A stretch of 64,000 nucleotides of DNA from Capronia americana (Eukaryota > Ascomycota > Eurotiomycetes > Chaetothyriales > Herpotrichiellaceae), in the NCBI GenBank assembly GCA_016110215.1, contig JADWQD010000014.1, positions 1,208,060 through 1,272,059 on the forward strand. Direction: 5' to 3'. The position numbers and the translations under genes are program-made. Below are positions 1 to 10,315 of this stretch, piece by piece. Numbering within the stretch: the stretch's first letter is position 1; every line of letters starts with the position of its first letter. Below the pieces are notes generated by a model, which ran no database searches, had not been told where the DNA came from, and saw only the letters and a list, made by a program, of their open reading frames with translations.

Positions 1-667
1 TAGCCCTAGCGACGGAGCTCAGTTGTGGTTGAGGGTTGGTGAAGTCGCCACAGAGGTCACTCGCATCCTGAGTTGCGAGGCGAAGGTTCAGCGAACGGGA
101 CAAGACATGTTGGTGGTGGGGGTGGAAAAGGAGTTTCGCAACAGCAAGGGAGATTTGTGTGTTCTGGACAGGAGAAACTGGGTTTTTCGCCCAGCGCTTG
201 ATCCGGCAAATCCACCATCAGTATCACCACCACCAAGTGCACGGCCGTCGGAATCTTCAGGCGAAGAAGGTCTAAAGACAGCTCCCGATGGATATCATGT
301 GAAGGAATACAACCGAGACGAAGCTCTGCTATTCCGATTTTCGGCGCTCACTTTCAACGCACACCGCATCCATTACGACAAGACGTGGGCAAGGGAGGTG
401 GAGGGACACCGTGGTCTTGTCGTACATGGCCCGATGAACTTGATTGCCATGCTGGATTTATGGAGGGATGAGGTAGCCGGAGTGAGCGACCAAGAGGTGG
501 TATACCCAGCGGGGATCGATTACAGGGCCGTCAGTCCCGTGTACGCCAATGAGCCTTATCGAGTGCTGGCCAAAAAGGAGACCACGACTCAGGAGGTGAC
601 TGAAGTTGAAGTTGTTAGCAATGACGGCACTCTCTGTATGAAAGGAACGATCAAGGGCTGGGCCTGA
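1..667 (+). CDS. MaoC/HTD2-like acyl-CoA hydratase (mesaconyl-C4-CoA hydratase-like), 5' end cut by window
   Basis: The reading frame is open from the first base (frame of base 2) to a TGA at 665-667, so the N-terminus lies outside the window; the first ATG-independent residues read SPSDGAQLWLRVGEVATEV. Two hotdog-like halves can be seen: the N-terminal FAS1-like half (LRVGEVATEVTRI, then DRRNWVFRP) and a C-terminal half with FNAHRIHYDKTWA and GLVVHGPMN, the Asn/His/Asp and HGP region typical of MaoC/HTD2-type hydratases. Fungal relatives are usually named mesaconyl-C4-CoA hydratase or 3-hydroxyacyl-thioester dehydratase; they add or remove water on short enoyl-CoA thioesters, usually in mitochondria. 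It lies 616 bp upstream of, and on the same strand as, an acyl-CoA dehydrogenase whose enoyl-CoA product it could hydrate. Substrate is inference; the family call is fairly firm. Confidence 0.8.
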   Translation, partial: SPSDGAQLWLRVGEVATEVTRILSCEAKVQRTGQDMLVVGVEKEFRNSKGDLCVLDRRNWVFRPALDPANPPSVSPPPSARPSESSGEEGLKTAPDGYHVKEYNRDEALLFRFSALTFNAHRIHYDKTWAREVEGHRGLVVHGPMNLIAMLDLWRDEVAGVSDQEVVYPAGIDYRAVSPVYANEPYRVLAKKETTTQEVTEVEVVSNDGTLCMKGTIKGWA

Positions 668-1283
668 AACAAGAGGGGCGACTTTCCGCCTAGACATTGG
701 TATCGTGTGTTCTGATTCAAGCAATACCTTTGCAGTGACCAATGCCGCTTCCAGTAATCTCGGGCTTTGTGATCGTATCGCGGTTGATCGCGCCAACGCT
801 AAGCCGACAAGAGCTTCGAGCCTTGAACCATATGCCGGTACGAGTAGAGCGGTCACGTTCTGAGATACGGGGATTGAGCGCATCCTAGAAGTGCCGACAC
901 CGGGGCCGAAAGCACTGCATTGTGTCAATCTCCGGATAACTGGTCACCGTAGTCCAGGTACGGCGTCCACCAGTCGCCTCGTTTTCCACCGAGCCGGTCC
1001 ATATTTCCCCCCTGTGCCATGGTGCTGAACTGCGAAAGTCAGTCTGTTGCCCATTATGGTATTTGGAGTTCATTGTCAATGACGATCCGGGGGGGGCTAG
1101 AATTGTCTTCCACAAGAGTCTGCTGTACATCGAAATTCTCAAATTCTGTTCCAATCTCAGGGAACCATGCACCGGTCCCAGAAGAGACCAGGCAGGCAAT
1201 TATGGCAATGCTGTAGTCGCCTCAACAGAGTGTTACCGCAGGGGTCGCGACACTTTTCCCACACACTAAACCGGCACGAATTG
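668..1283. other. Intergenic, promoter side of the acyl-CoA dehydrogenase
   Basis: No gene seen. The reading frame of the acyl-CoA dehydrogenase is open upstream to an ATG at 1167, but the residues 1167-1283 would encode do not resemble the family, so I treat this as 5' leader. Confidence 0.5.
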
Positions 1284-2546
1284 ATGGACATGACAGGATT
1301 TTCAGACACCCAGCACACGGTGAGGGACGCGGTCATGCAGTTGTGTCAAAAGTTTCCGAACACCTACTGGCAGGGCTGCGATCAAGAGAGCAGGGACCCC
1401 CAAGAATTCCACGCAGCCATGGCGAAAGAGGGATGGCTGGGAATCGCTCTGCCTGTGGAACTAGGAGGAGGCGGACTCGGTGCGTACATTGATCGTATCC
1501 GCCAGGGCTTGACTGACTAACGTGACACCAAAGGCATATCGGAGGCCGCCATGATGATGCAAACCATCACCGAGTCAGGCGCCGGCATGGCGGGTGCGCA
1601 GGCCATCCACGCGAATGTGTACGCAACGCAGCCTCTGGTTAAATTTGGAAGTCCCGAACAGATCCAGGGCATCGTCCCCAACATCATCAGTGGGAAATGG
1701 CGGACCTGCTTCGGTGTGACGGAACCCAACGTCGGGCTGGACACGACGCAGTTGCGGACGGTCGCGGTGCGGGACGGTGACGGCGCCTACCGGGTGACGG
1801 GGCAGAAGATCTGGATCACTTGCGCGCAGGTGGCGCGGAAGATGATTTTGCTGGCGCGGACGACGCCGCTCGACCAAGTACGGAGGCCCATCGACGGGCT
1901 TTCCCTGTTCTGCGTCAACCTAGACCGGCAAGGCAAACCCGGGCTCGAGATGCGGCCAATCAAGAAGATGGGCGGCCGTGCGGTCGACGCGAACGAGGTG
2001 TGGTTCGACGGGTACGAGGTTGCGGCGGACGCGCTGATTGGCGAGGAAGGGCAGGGCTTCCGCATCATCCTGCACGGCATGAACGCCGAGCGGTGCCTGG
2101 TGGCGGCTGAGGCGCTGGGTCTTGGGTACGCGGCGCTGGAGCGTGCGGCCGGTTACGCGCGCGAGAGGGTGGTGTTTTCGCGGCCGATCGGGCAGAATCA
2201 GGGCGTCGCTCACCCGCTGGCCGACGCGTACATGCGGCTCGAGGCCGCCAAGCTGGCCACTTACCACGCCGCCCGGCTGTACGACGACGGCGGCGACGGC
2301 GGCGCGACCGTTTCGCAGAGCTCCGTCGGCGTCGCCTGCAACAGTGCCAAGTACCTCGCCGCTGAGGCCGCCTTCGCCGCGTGCGAGCGGGCCGTGCTGA
2401 CCCACGGCGGCATGGGCTACGCCGCCGAATACGATGTGGAACGCTGGTTCCGAGAGTGTCTGGTGCCGCGCATCGCGCCGGTCAGTCGGGAGATGGTCCT
2501 AAACTACATCAGTGAGAGGGTCTTGGGCTTGCCCAAGAGTTACTGA
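1284..2546 (+). CDS. Acyl-CoA dehydrogenase, isovaleryl-CoA dehydrogenase-like
   Basis: Two exons, 1284-1479 and 1534-2546; the 54-nt intron starts GTGCGT and has a CTAAC branch site, and removing it joins ELGGGGLG to ISEAAMMMQTI, a continuous family motif. The protein is about 402 residues. It shows the FAD-binding middle region (CFGVTEPNVGLDT, GQKIWIT) and the C-terminal helical domain (GGMGYAAEYDVERWFREC). At the MCAD-type catalytic Glu position the sequence has APVS, but a Glu occurs in GMNAERCLVAAEALG, where isovaleryl-CoA dehydrogenase carries its base; this suggests a branched or short substrate. It oxidises an acyl-CoA to a 2-enoyl-CoA, passing electrons through ETF. The start at 1284 is chosen because MDMTGFSDTQ begins the family-like region; an in-frame ATG at 1167 is an alternative. 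It lies just downstream of a hydratase on the same strand. Confidence 0.9.
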
Positions 2547-3126
2547 TGGACAAGGGTACGACTCTGGAGATTTTCGGTGAGGGAGATCGGTGCAGAATGG
2601 TGAAAATGGCACGCATTCTCGGGCGGCCAGTACACCGTGGTGACGGAGATGCACCAGTGCGTAATAGTCATGCTGAAGAGACTAGATGGAATGACTCGTT
2701 TGTTGGCATGACTGAATCACCTGGGAAGACTTGAGTGTCCTGAGCGACGCCGTTGTGTGTGCAAGTGAAATTACGATTCGAAGAAAGTGCAGTGCCGTCG
2801 GCTTATCCTGTGACGCGCGTCTCGCGTCACGCGCTTCGGACGCGCTATCACGTGCTTGTTACTAGGTGTAAATCCGCCCAGTGGCCCTTGAACACTTTCC
2901 TATCTCCTATGTATGTTCTTGATGATTATGATCAGCCCTGTCTATCGAAATCTTCAAACCAGGTCACAGGTGGACTGCAACAATGCGCCGTACTCCTGCA
3001 GCCTATTGCGCTAGGAGGGGATTTTCTCTGGTTCAAAGTTGCTTCAAACCTTCGAGTTTCGCCAGCTTCGCCCGATCAGCGCGTTGCGCTCTCCTCTCTT
3101 TCACCCTGTAGGCATTTATGGTCAGT
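2547..3126. other. Convergent intergenic gap
   Basis: Holds the 3' ends of two convergent genes (acyl-CoA dehydrogenase and YHM2-like carrier). I see no further gene. Confidence 0.5.
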
Positions 3127-4281
3127 TTATGAGGGGAACCATTGCGATACAACGTACATGTCACCCAGGGCCACCAGACAGATGGTCTGCCAGATTCCGA
3201 GGCACATTCGGGGCAGGACGCCGCGGTAGAGGCCGCGGACGCCGCTACTCTGGTACACATATGCCAGGGCGGACCACGTCGTCAGGCGCTTCGGCCGGTT
3301 GAGGTTGTCGACGACGCTTCTTTGCATCTCGACGCGGACAACCTCAATCGGCTGGTTCCAGCAGGCCAGGCCTCCGCCGATGGCGGCGCAGAAAACCTTT
3401 TCCGTCGCCCCAAGCCTCTGCTCTGACCCTTTGCCGGTCAGTCGCCGCACCGCGTCCTCGGACAGTCGGGCGAACCCCAGACGCGAACCCCAGTTGGACA
3501 TCTGACGCAGAGCCACGGCGTTGGCTCCCCTGTTGAGGCCACGGATGCCATCCTCGTTCCAGATTTCGCGCAGCACTGTCCACGTGGACGTCCGCGGGTG
3601 TCCCCTGGCGTCGTGCCGTTTCGTGATCTCGACCGTCTTCATCCGCGTGCAGACGCCCATGACCGTGTACGCCTGGGCGGCGCCGCCTGCCATGCCGGCA
3701 ATGAGACCACTGGCAAAGTCCGACAGTCCGAGCGACCGTGCTCGATACTCGACGTAGGAACTAACAAAAAACAGCACCGCGCCTTTGCTCGACGCCTCCA
3801 CCCACGCCCACGGGATCAACCCTTGGTAGACTGTTCAATGTTCAGGACGGTAGAAGATCACCATGATACAAAGGCAGCCCACTCACAGCCTGAAATCCCC
3901 CCTCGAGCCCAAATACCATGTAACGCGGCGGGGAAACTTTCGCCTCGATTTGCCGCCATCCTCGTCTTGATGACTTCCATCGGCTAACGGACAATACACA
4001 TGTGTCAGTCAGGACCAGTTATGCAGAAGAAACCTCGTCGTTCCTCACCTGGCCGAGGGTGGTGGCTCTGTACCTTGTCAGCGCTTTTGGACCTCCATCA
4101 TCACAAAGGAAAGTCGGGTCGGTCCCCTACTCGAAAAGATGCAAGCAACCACCCACTATGGAAGAAGCACATGTCAGTCAATATGCGGTCTCACCGCCAT
4201 TGAGTGGCTCAAAAAGATGGGCTCACGGATCAAGTTGCCAACATTGACTGGTCTTTTTTCGATCATTTGAGATTTTGACAT
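3127..4281 (-). CDS. YHM2: Mitochondrial carrier, YHM2 (citrate/2-oxoglutarate) type
   Basis: Five coding exons on the minus strand: 4227-4281, 4131-4155, 4049-4067, 3887-3983 and 3127-3830. Two are micro-exons of 25 and 19 nt. All junctions are GT-AG and the lengths sum to 900 nt, giving a 299-residue protein. The spliced N-terminus reads NLILGGCLHLFEATTLGQP, then PMEVIKTRMAANR, GFYQGLIPWAW, and near the C-terminus CWNQPIEVVRVEMQ. The carrier signature Px[DE]xx[KR] is seen in PMEVIK and PIEVVR; the middle repeat has the YHM2-type MGVCTRMKTVEITK. Yeast YHM2 exchanges citrate for 2-oxoglutarate across the inner membrane. Here it sits beside an E2 of 2-oxoglutarate dehydrogenase and two acyl-CoA enzymes, so it may feed a cluster substrate into mitochondria. 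It may be a paralog rather than the housekeeping copy; I cannot see the rest of the genome. Confidence 0.9.
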
Positions 4282-5009
4282 GACTGCAAGAGTGGAGTGT
4301 ACCTTTTTTTCCCAGCTGACGTCCCGACGTACTCTCGGGATGGGGCACGGTCTGTTTTTGTGACTTCCTGATGCTAGGGCTATTGGGAGCCAATCGAGGC
4401 CGTACCGACAAAAATCTCAAGAAATCTAGGACTTAAGAAGACTAGGCCTCAGGGAAGACGTCCCTGCCTGCAATGTCTCTGTCGTTTATGCTTTACACAT
4501 CTGGCCCTTTCCGGCTTTCGGGTTCGGTTTCCCTACTCTGTACTTGAGCTATTCAAATTATCTGTTGGCGGTATTGGTTCCGCAAACTACTGCAGTGGAA
4601 AATAAACAGGACCCCACGGATCTGTCCATGGTTGTCCCAGCCATCGCTTGTCTTCCTGGGAGGGTTTGCCCTCAGAATTCGTGATCGGCATGGTTCTTTA
4701 TTCCGAAGATGACGGCCACTCTCGGTGTCACGGCTGGTCGGCATTTGAATTCCTTGCCACAACGGAATAACGAAGTGGAGACGGGGTAAGGCTGCTCTTC
4801 ACCGTCGGTCAGTCTCCACCGACATTCATTCCCTCTTCTCCTGTGCTACTACTCCTATCGGCATCGAGATTACCTGCACCATGTGACCCACGCAACGTGT
4901 GCAGATGGCTGCTGGCACACGCTGGAAGGGATTTGTACCCGGTGGTACGTGTTCAGCTCTCCCCGATCGACCTTGACAGCCAAGCTTCCCACTGATATGG
5001 CGCCACACG
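4282..5009. other. Intergenic, promoter of the YHM2-like gene
   Basis: No gene seen in 728 bp. It holds the 5' flank of the carrier and the 3' flank of the E2 gene, both on the minus strand. Confidence 0.5.
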
Positions 5010-6773
5010 CTATGCCAAGAGCATTCTTGACGGATCTTCTATGTAGTCTTTAATGGTGGTCAAGAACATAACCGCCTCTCGATCCTCAATCAGGCGGTGG
5101 TCGTACGACAGAGTCGTGTACATGATCTGTGTTTCCCGGCGGTTAATCATGGCATCTCGATCCCAAAAGATAGCAGACACTACTCACCGGTCGGATCTCG
5201 GGCTTGCCACCGATGGCGACGACGCGGTCGTAGATGGTGTTCATATTGAACACGGCCGACTGTTGATAATTGATGACGGGTGTTCCAAACATCGACCCGA
5301 AGATTCCAGGGTTGCTGACGGAGAAATTGCCGCCTTGAAGATCCGCCATGCTCAATTTGCCGTCCCGAGCCTGATCCCTCGAGGCGTTAGAAGGTGTCGG
5401 GTCTGATGGCTGGTCTCCTGATTTCAAAAGAGCCTGCAAGAGAAATGCTGGACTTACCTTTTCAGCGAGCTGTCGGACTCGCTTTTCTATCTGCACAATG
5501 TCCAGGCGCTCACAGTCCTTCAACACCGGGGTGACCAGCCCTTTTGGAGTCGAGACCGCAACGCTAATGTCGACGTAGTCTCGATAGATGATCTCCTCCT
5601 TGTCGATATCCAGGGCCGCATTGACCACGGGGACGCGTTGAGCAGCCAGCGTCGCTGCCTTCACAAACGCCCCCATGTAGCCCAATCGGACGCCGTGTTC
5701 GTCCAGAATTCGGGCTTGATTTTGTTTACGCCACAACATCAACGCGCTCATGTTGACCTCTTGCATCGTCGTGAGCGTCGCATTTGTCGACTGCGACGAT
5801 TTCAGACGTTGAGCAATCGTTTTTCGCATTCGAGGCAAGGGAACCTGTCGTCACATCGTCAGCATTTTCGGTTTCAAGATATTTGGCCAGTTCGGGACAT
5901 TTTCCAACATACCACGCGTTCGTCACGAAATGGAAAAATCTCCATAGCAGCTTGAGAGTCTCGCGGCTGCGGATTTGGGCTCTCAATCGGTCGTGGTTGC
6001 TCCAGGACGCGCGACGCTGGAGTTGAAGCATTGGAGGCCGGGAAGGGCACAATAACATCGGAGAGGGGTTTGTTCCTCCATTGCTCCTGAGAGACCAAGT
6101 TGGCGTCCCTCTCCGAAGACGAGTGCTCGGTCGACGATTGCATCTTCTCTGTGTCTGCTGTCGAGTCAGAATGTGCAGGGGACGACTTCGCGGTAGCGAC
6201 CCTCGATGATTGTGACGCCGTCGCGACTGGCTCGGCCGTAGTGTCTATCCGTGCGACGTCCTGGCCAGTCGTCACTGTATCTCCCAGAGCCACGAGCAGC
6301 TCGGCCAAAACACCTGCTTCTGGAGCGTTCACCGACACGTCGACTTTGTCGGTCTCTATACTTGCGAGTTCCTCGTCGACCTCGACACGGTCACCGATCT
6401 GCTTGTGAAAGTGCGCGAGAGTGCCTTCTGTGATTGACTCGGCCATCGAGGGAACCTTGACCGTCGTATGTTGATGGCGACGAGCTGCCATCAGCCAGGG
6501 GGGCTGGTTGAACAACCAGGGCTCCGAAGCATGGTTTGAACGAGCGTGAGAGCAGACTGTTTGCTGGGTGAATGCCAAATCCCCTACGGACAGCTTGTGA
6601 ACATCGCGCCAGCACCAGGCACGTCGAGGCCAACGGGTTGATGATCCCCGGACTGAAGTACACAGCTCTTGAACTGGTGCTGCCATCTGCCTGCTTGCTG
6701 CTGAAGTGTATGTGCATACATGGTTTGGCCCTGCTGCATTTACAAATGCACTACATAGGCTTCGACTGGCCAC
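5010..6773 (-). CDS. KGD2: 2-oxo acid dehydrogenase E2, dihydrolipoyl succinyltransferase-like paralog
   Basis: Four exons on the minus strand: 5913-6773, 5458-5844, 5188-5370 and 5010-5126, phase 0 at each junction, encoding about 515 residues. The last exon (39 codons with stop) is hidden behind an intron and encodes IMYTTLSYDHRLIEDREA through EDPSRMLLA. After a basic leader that could target mitochondria comes a lipoyl domain (VKVPSMAESITEGT, lipoyl Lys about residue 143 in ETDKVDV), a Ser/Thr-rich linker with no clear E1/E3-binding domain (as usual for DLST), and the acyltransferase domain from PRMRKTIAQRLKSSQ. The catalytic His is kept in DHR, but the usual DHRxxDG reads DHRLIED: the active-site Asp is Glu and the following Gly is Asp. 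This marks a diverged paralog. It would transfer an acyl group from a 2-oxo acid to CoA. The exact start is uncertain (6773 or the in-frame Met at 6686). Confidence 0.88.
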
Positions 6774-7221
6774 ATTGGCTTAGCCATGTTGATCTAGGAT
6801 TATCAGTAGGACTTCCGAGGCGTGCAAGCTTCCGAACTGATTGGGCAATCAGTAGGGTCCCTCTTTGTCTCCTGAACGGCCGTTCGGATGATGGGGATGT
6901 ACCGTGCCGAAAACCACTCTCCGGGACAACCGAGTGGGCCGTCATGTCACCGCTCTATCTACTGCGTCCGAAACAAGCAAGTAACTTGGGCATGATATAC
7001 CGAAAATGTTGACAAGTCAAGGTCCTTTGAACAAACACAGGGCCTACCGAATTCTGCGTTGTGGACAGAGACACTCTTTGATCTTGCATCTATCAGATTA
7101 TGGGAGAAGTGCGAGGCATATTCATCCATTAGCTGGGCTATTGAAAAGCCACACAAGAACAGCAACGTTCAGATCGTTCGAAGGACCAAGCTACGAGTGC
7201 TGGCTGAAGGAGACGTGGTAA
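6774..7221. other. Intergenic, promoter of the E2 gene
   Basis: No gene seen; tandem spacing between two minus-strand genes. Confidence 0.5.
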
Positions 7222-8593
7222 CTACTCCATCTCAGGGAGGATGACGTTGCTCGGGCGGCCGTCGATCAGGTTGTCCCTCATGGTCTGGGCGGCCTTGACG
7301 CGGATGTCGGCGAAGCTCTCCGGGGTGTAGTACGCCGAGTGACAGGTGAGGACCATGCGCCCGAGGAGCCACGACTCCCTCCGACGGTAGGCCTGCACCA
7401 GGGAGGGGACGCCGTCGGCGGGGATGGGCTCGACGGGCAACACGTCCAGGCCGACGCCGCTGAGGACGCCTTCCCTCAAGCAGCGCTCGACAGCGTCGAG
7501 GTCGACCACCTCGCCGCGCGCCGTGTTGACCAAGATGGCCCCCCGCGGCAACAGGCTCAGCAGGTCGTAGCCTACCATGCCTCGCGTCTCGCGCGTGTGC
7601 GGACAGTGCAGGCTGAGGGTCGTCGAGCGGCGGAACAGCTCGCGGACGTCGCGCACGCGTTCGACGCCGAGCGCCTGGTCGGTCCCGTTTGACACGTAGG
7701 GGTCGTAAAAGAGCACATGCCACCCAAATGCCTTTGCGCGCAGCGCCGTTGCCGTGCCGATGCGACCCAGGCCCAGCACTCCAAACGTCCGGCCGCGCAC
7801 CCGCGACACGAGCGGCGAGTCGACAAAGACATACGGCGCCGGAGGCTCGGTTCGCTGCTTTGCGTCGTGGAGGAGGATCCCCCGTCTCAGAGAGAGTGCC
7901 AGTGCGATGGCGTGGTCGGCAATCTCACATATGCCGTAGTCTGCAGCGGCGTGAGAAATGTCAGCTTTAGAACGGGGGCTTTGACGTACAACTTGAGTCT
8001 CACAGGAGGAGGTTGCGTGGGTAACGCCGGACGTACCTGGAACATTGCACACCGTCACTCCTCGTTTGCCCAGGGCGTCTCGGTCGAGACGGTCGTAGCC
8101 AACGCCCATCCGCACAATGCTAATCGAAGGCGGCAAAAACCGGTGTTAGCTGTTTGGTCCTGTAGTTGTGCTAACTCGGCTGTTGCTCTCTCTTTCTCGT
8201 CGCGACACACGCTGATTCCGTGTCTGGTCACTCTTTCAAACTCACACTTTCAATCGAGGGAATAGTTCCAGATCCGCCGCGGTGAAGTATGCCTTGAGCA
8301 CCATAATGCCGTCGACTCGATCTCGCAACTCCTTGTCAATGGTGGACCAGGGTTTTGCCGACGCTGCTCCCGGCGGTATTAAGCTGGCCTGTACATAGTG
8401 GACCTCATAGTCTTCAGCGTCTCGAGGCGCAAACGTGCGTTGTTCGACCAGGTCATCCTAACGGCAGGATCGAGTCAGTGCATGTCCAAACAATTTCGTC
8501 CAAACCCAGTCAAAAACAGCGTACTGGATAGAGCCCGTCGGCTTGGAGGATGGTGTATTTCCGTCGTTGGCAATTGAATACTTGATCTGTCAT
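7222..8593 (-). CDS. D-isomer specific 2-hydroxyacid dehydrogenase, CtBP-like
   Basis: Four exons on the minus strand: 8525-8593, 8246-8457, 8037-8119 and 7222-7940, with GT-AG introns that restore RLKVIVRMGVGYDRLD and CNVPDYGICEIADHAIAL; total 1083 nt, 360 residues. The NAD-binding Rossmann motif is GVLGLGRIGTA. The catalytic set of the family is visible: Arg in VNTARGEVVD, Glu in DVLPVEPI and His in LTCHSAYYTPES. The core (RAKAFGWHVLFYDPY) resembles C-terminal-binding-protein-type members more than formate or lactate dehydrogenases. It should interconvert a D-2-hydroxyacid and its 2-oxo acid. In this neighbourhood the 2-oxo acid could be the substrate for the E2-containing complex encoded next door. 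It is divergently oriented to the amidohydrolase across 544 bp. Substrate unknown. Confidence 0.9.
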
Positions 8594-9137
8594 GGCTCAG
8601 GATTAGAACAAATTGCAGCCTCTATGCCAGCGCCATGTCAGGAAAAGACAGTCATAGAAAACAGGCACTTTAGTTAGGAAACGAACTCCCAATCCCCCAG
8701 GGTAGTAAGTAGTCTAGCCGAATCTGCAACATTTTCGGTACTGTTGTCGCGGCATGCACCACCAGTATACAGGACTCCAGCAAAGACTGCTGAAAGCCGT
8801 GGGAGCATTCGTGGTCACATCCGGCCGGAAAAAGGGGTCAAGAAGCCCGGCTCCTCGGCCGTTTTGCTGACTGCGGCTGCTAGAAGTCGTGGCTGGGAGT
8901 TTTGTTCCTGGCTGCCGAGAAGCCGCGTCGAACCACAGAACATAAATCTGCGGTTCTATCGGGGGAACTTCTGGCGTTTGGGCTAGAAAATGTTCCTGCG
9001 AGATCAGCGAAGGTTAGACAATCTGATTTTTAACCCGTCATCAGATAGTCGTCGCCGTCGTCGTCATCGTCGGCGGCCCGCAATGCCCGTTGTATGCCCG
9101 TTGTATGCCAGTAACACGCACATGAGAGGCATCGTCG
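8594..9137. promoter_or_regulatory. Probable bidirectional promoter between 2-hydroxyacid dehydrogenase and amidohydrolase
   Basis: Both flanking genes start outward from this 544-bp gap. It contains a CGG-N6-CGG direct repeat at 8951-8962 and a CGGCCG palindrome nearby, the kind of triplet that Zn2Cys6 factors bind, and a run of GTC-like triplets at about 9048-9073. The regulatory role is inference from layout. Confidence 0.4.
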
Positions 9138-10040
9138 ATGGCGGATCAGCGACGAGAGACCGTTCCACAGGGGGCCTGGGATACCCATCTACACATTCTC
9201 GATCCCCAGTCCTTCCCCTATGCCTCGGACAGACTCTACACCCCGGCTCCGGGCAGACTTGACGAACTTATGCGGTCGACATTTGCAGACTGCTTCCTCG
9301 TCGTGCAAGCGTCGGTGGAGGATGGCACCGCGGGCATATTAACCCACCTGCGACTGGCTGCGGCTCGCTATCCGAGCAAGAGGTTTCGGGCAGAAATCGA
9401 AATTCCACCGACCACGACCTACACCGACCTCGAACTCCACGACTTACACGACAACGGGGTCCGGGCAATCCGGCTACACGGCGTCCTCGGCCGGGGTCGC
9501 GACGAGGTACTCCAGGTGGTGCAGAAGGAGTTTGTCCGGCTGGCCGCCTACGCAAGGAGGACCGGATGGTTCCTATCGAGCATGTGTGCCCTGGAAACCT
9601 GGGTCGAACTCGCCCCGTGGCTAGTCGAGTCGCCAGAACTGGAAAATGTCCAGATCATCGTCGAGCACAACATCAGAATTGATCCGTCGAGAGACGTTGC
9701 CGGGAACCCGGGGCTTGACGGTCTCCTCGATCTCTTCGCCCAACATCCGACCCGTTTCTTTGTCAAGATCTGTGGACTCAACCGTCTGGAAGCGAGGACC
9801 GATGTACCGGGGCGGATGGCCGCTATCCCTGCACCAATACTGAGTATCATCGAACGACTACCCGATCAGGTCGTCTGGGGTTCCGATTGGCCACATACCA
9901 ATTTCGAGAGTAAGACGCTGGAGCCAGTTTCAAACAAGAAGGTCGACTTGAAAAATGAGTTGGACTTATTGAAGCTTGCTTTGCCGTCGAGTTCACTACA
10001 GAAGCTCCTCGTTGACAACGCCGAGAGGCTGTTCAGATAG
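9138..10040 (+). CDS. Amidohydrolase-2 family protein, LigI-like lactonase
   Basis: A single exon of 300 residues. The N-terminal WDTHLHILDP gives the metal-binding HxH (His17, His19); a further His is in VEHNIRID and the conserved Asp in VVWGSDWPH near residue 250. This is the TIM-barrel pattern of the 2-pyrone-4,6-dicarboxylate lactonase (LigI), 4-sulfomuconolactonase and D-galactarolactone isomerase group. By family it should hydrolyse or isomerise a lactone or C-C bond in a carboxylated small molecule in the cytosol. Its divergent pairing with a 2-hydroxyacid dehydrogenase fits a role in opening a lactone to a hydroxyacid. Specific substrate unknown; a decarboxylase member of the same superfamily is an alternative. 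Confidence 0.85.
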   Translation: MADQRRETVPQGAWDTHLHILDPQSFPYASDRLYTPAPGRLDELMRSTFADCFLVVQASVEDGTAGILTHLRLAAARYPSKRFRAEIEIPPTTTYTDLELHDLHDNGVRAIRLHGVLGRGRDEVLQVVQKEFVRLAAYARRTGWFLSSMCALETWVELAPWLVESPELENVQIIVEHNIRIDPSRDVAGNPGLDGLLDLFAQHPTRFFVKICGLNRLEARTDVPGRMAAIPAPILSIIERLPDQVVWGSDWPHTNFESKTLEPVSNKKVDLKNELDLLKLALPSSSLQKLLVDNAERLFR

Positions 10041-10315
10041 GGGATCCTACGGCAAGCCCCCGGGTTGTATGTGACTTTGAGATGGGCCCAAGGACTCCGT
10101 TTTCATGGCTTCATGGAGAGGCTGTCGAGCTTAGGTGACGTGTGGGTTACTTGGGACATGATGAAACGGCAAGGCTCCAACGGCCACACATCATAGCTTA
10201 GCGATACCTGGGCATTTTCGTGAGCCACCCGAGGCAAGACACTGCGAGAAAAAAGGGGAGTGCTTAACTGACCTCTGGCGCCAGGCCAATTGGAGTTCTT
10301 CCATCGTCGCCTGCG

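Noticed and set aside
1920..2405. 161-codon minus-strand frame
   Set aside because: Shadow of the GC-rich acyl-CoA dehydrogenase exon.
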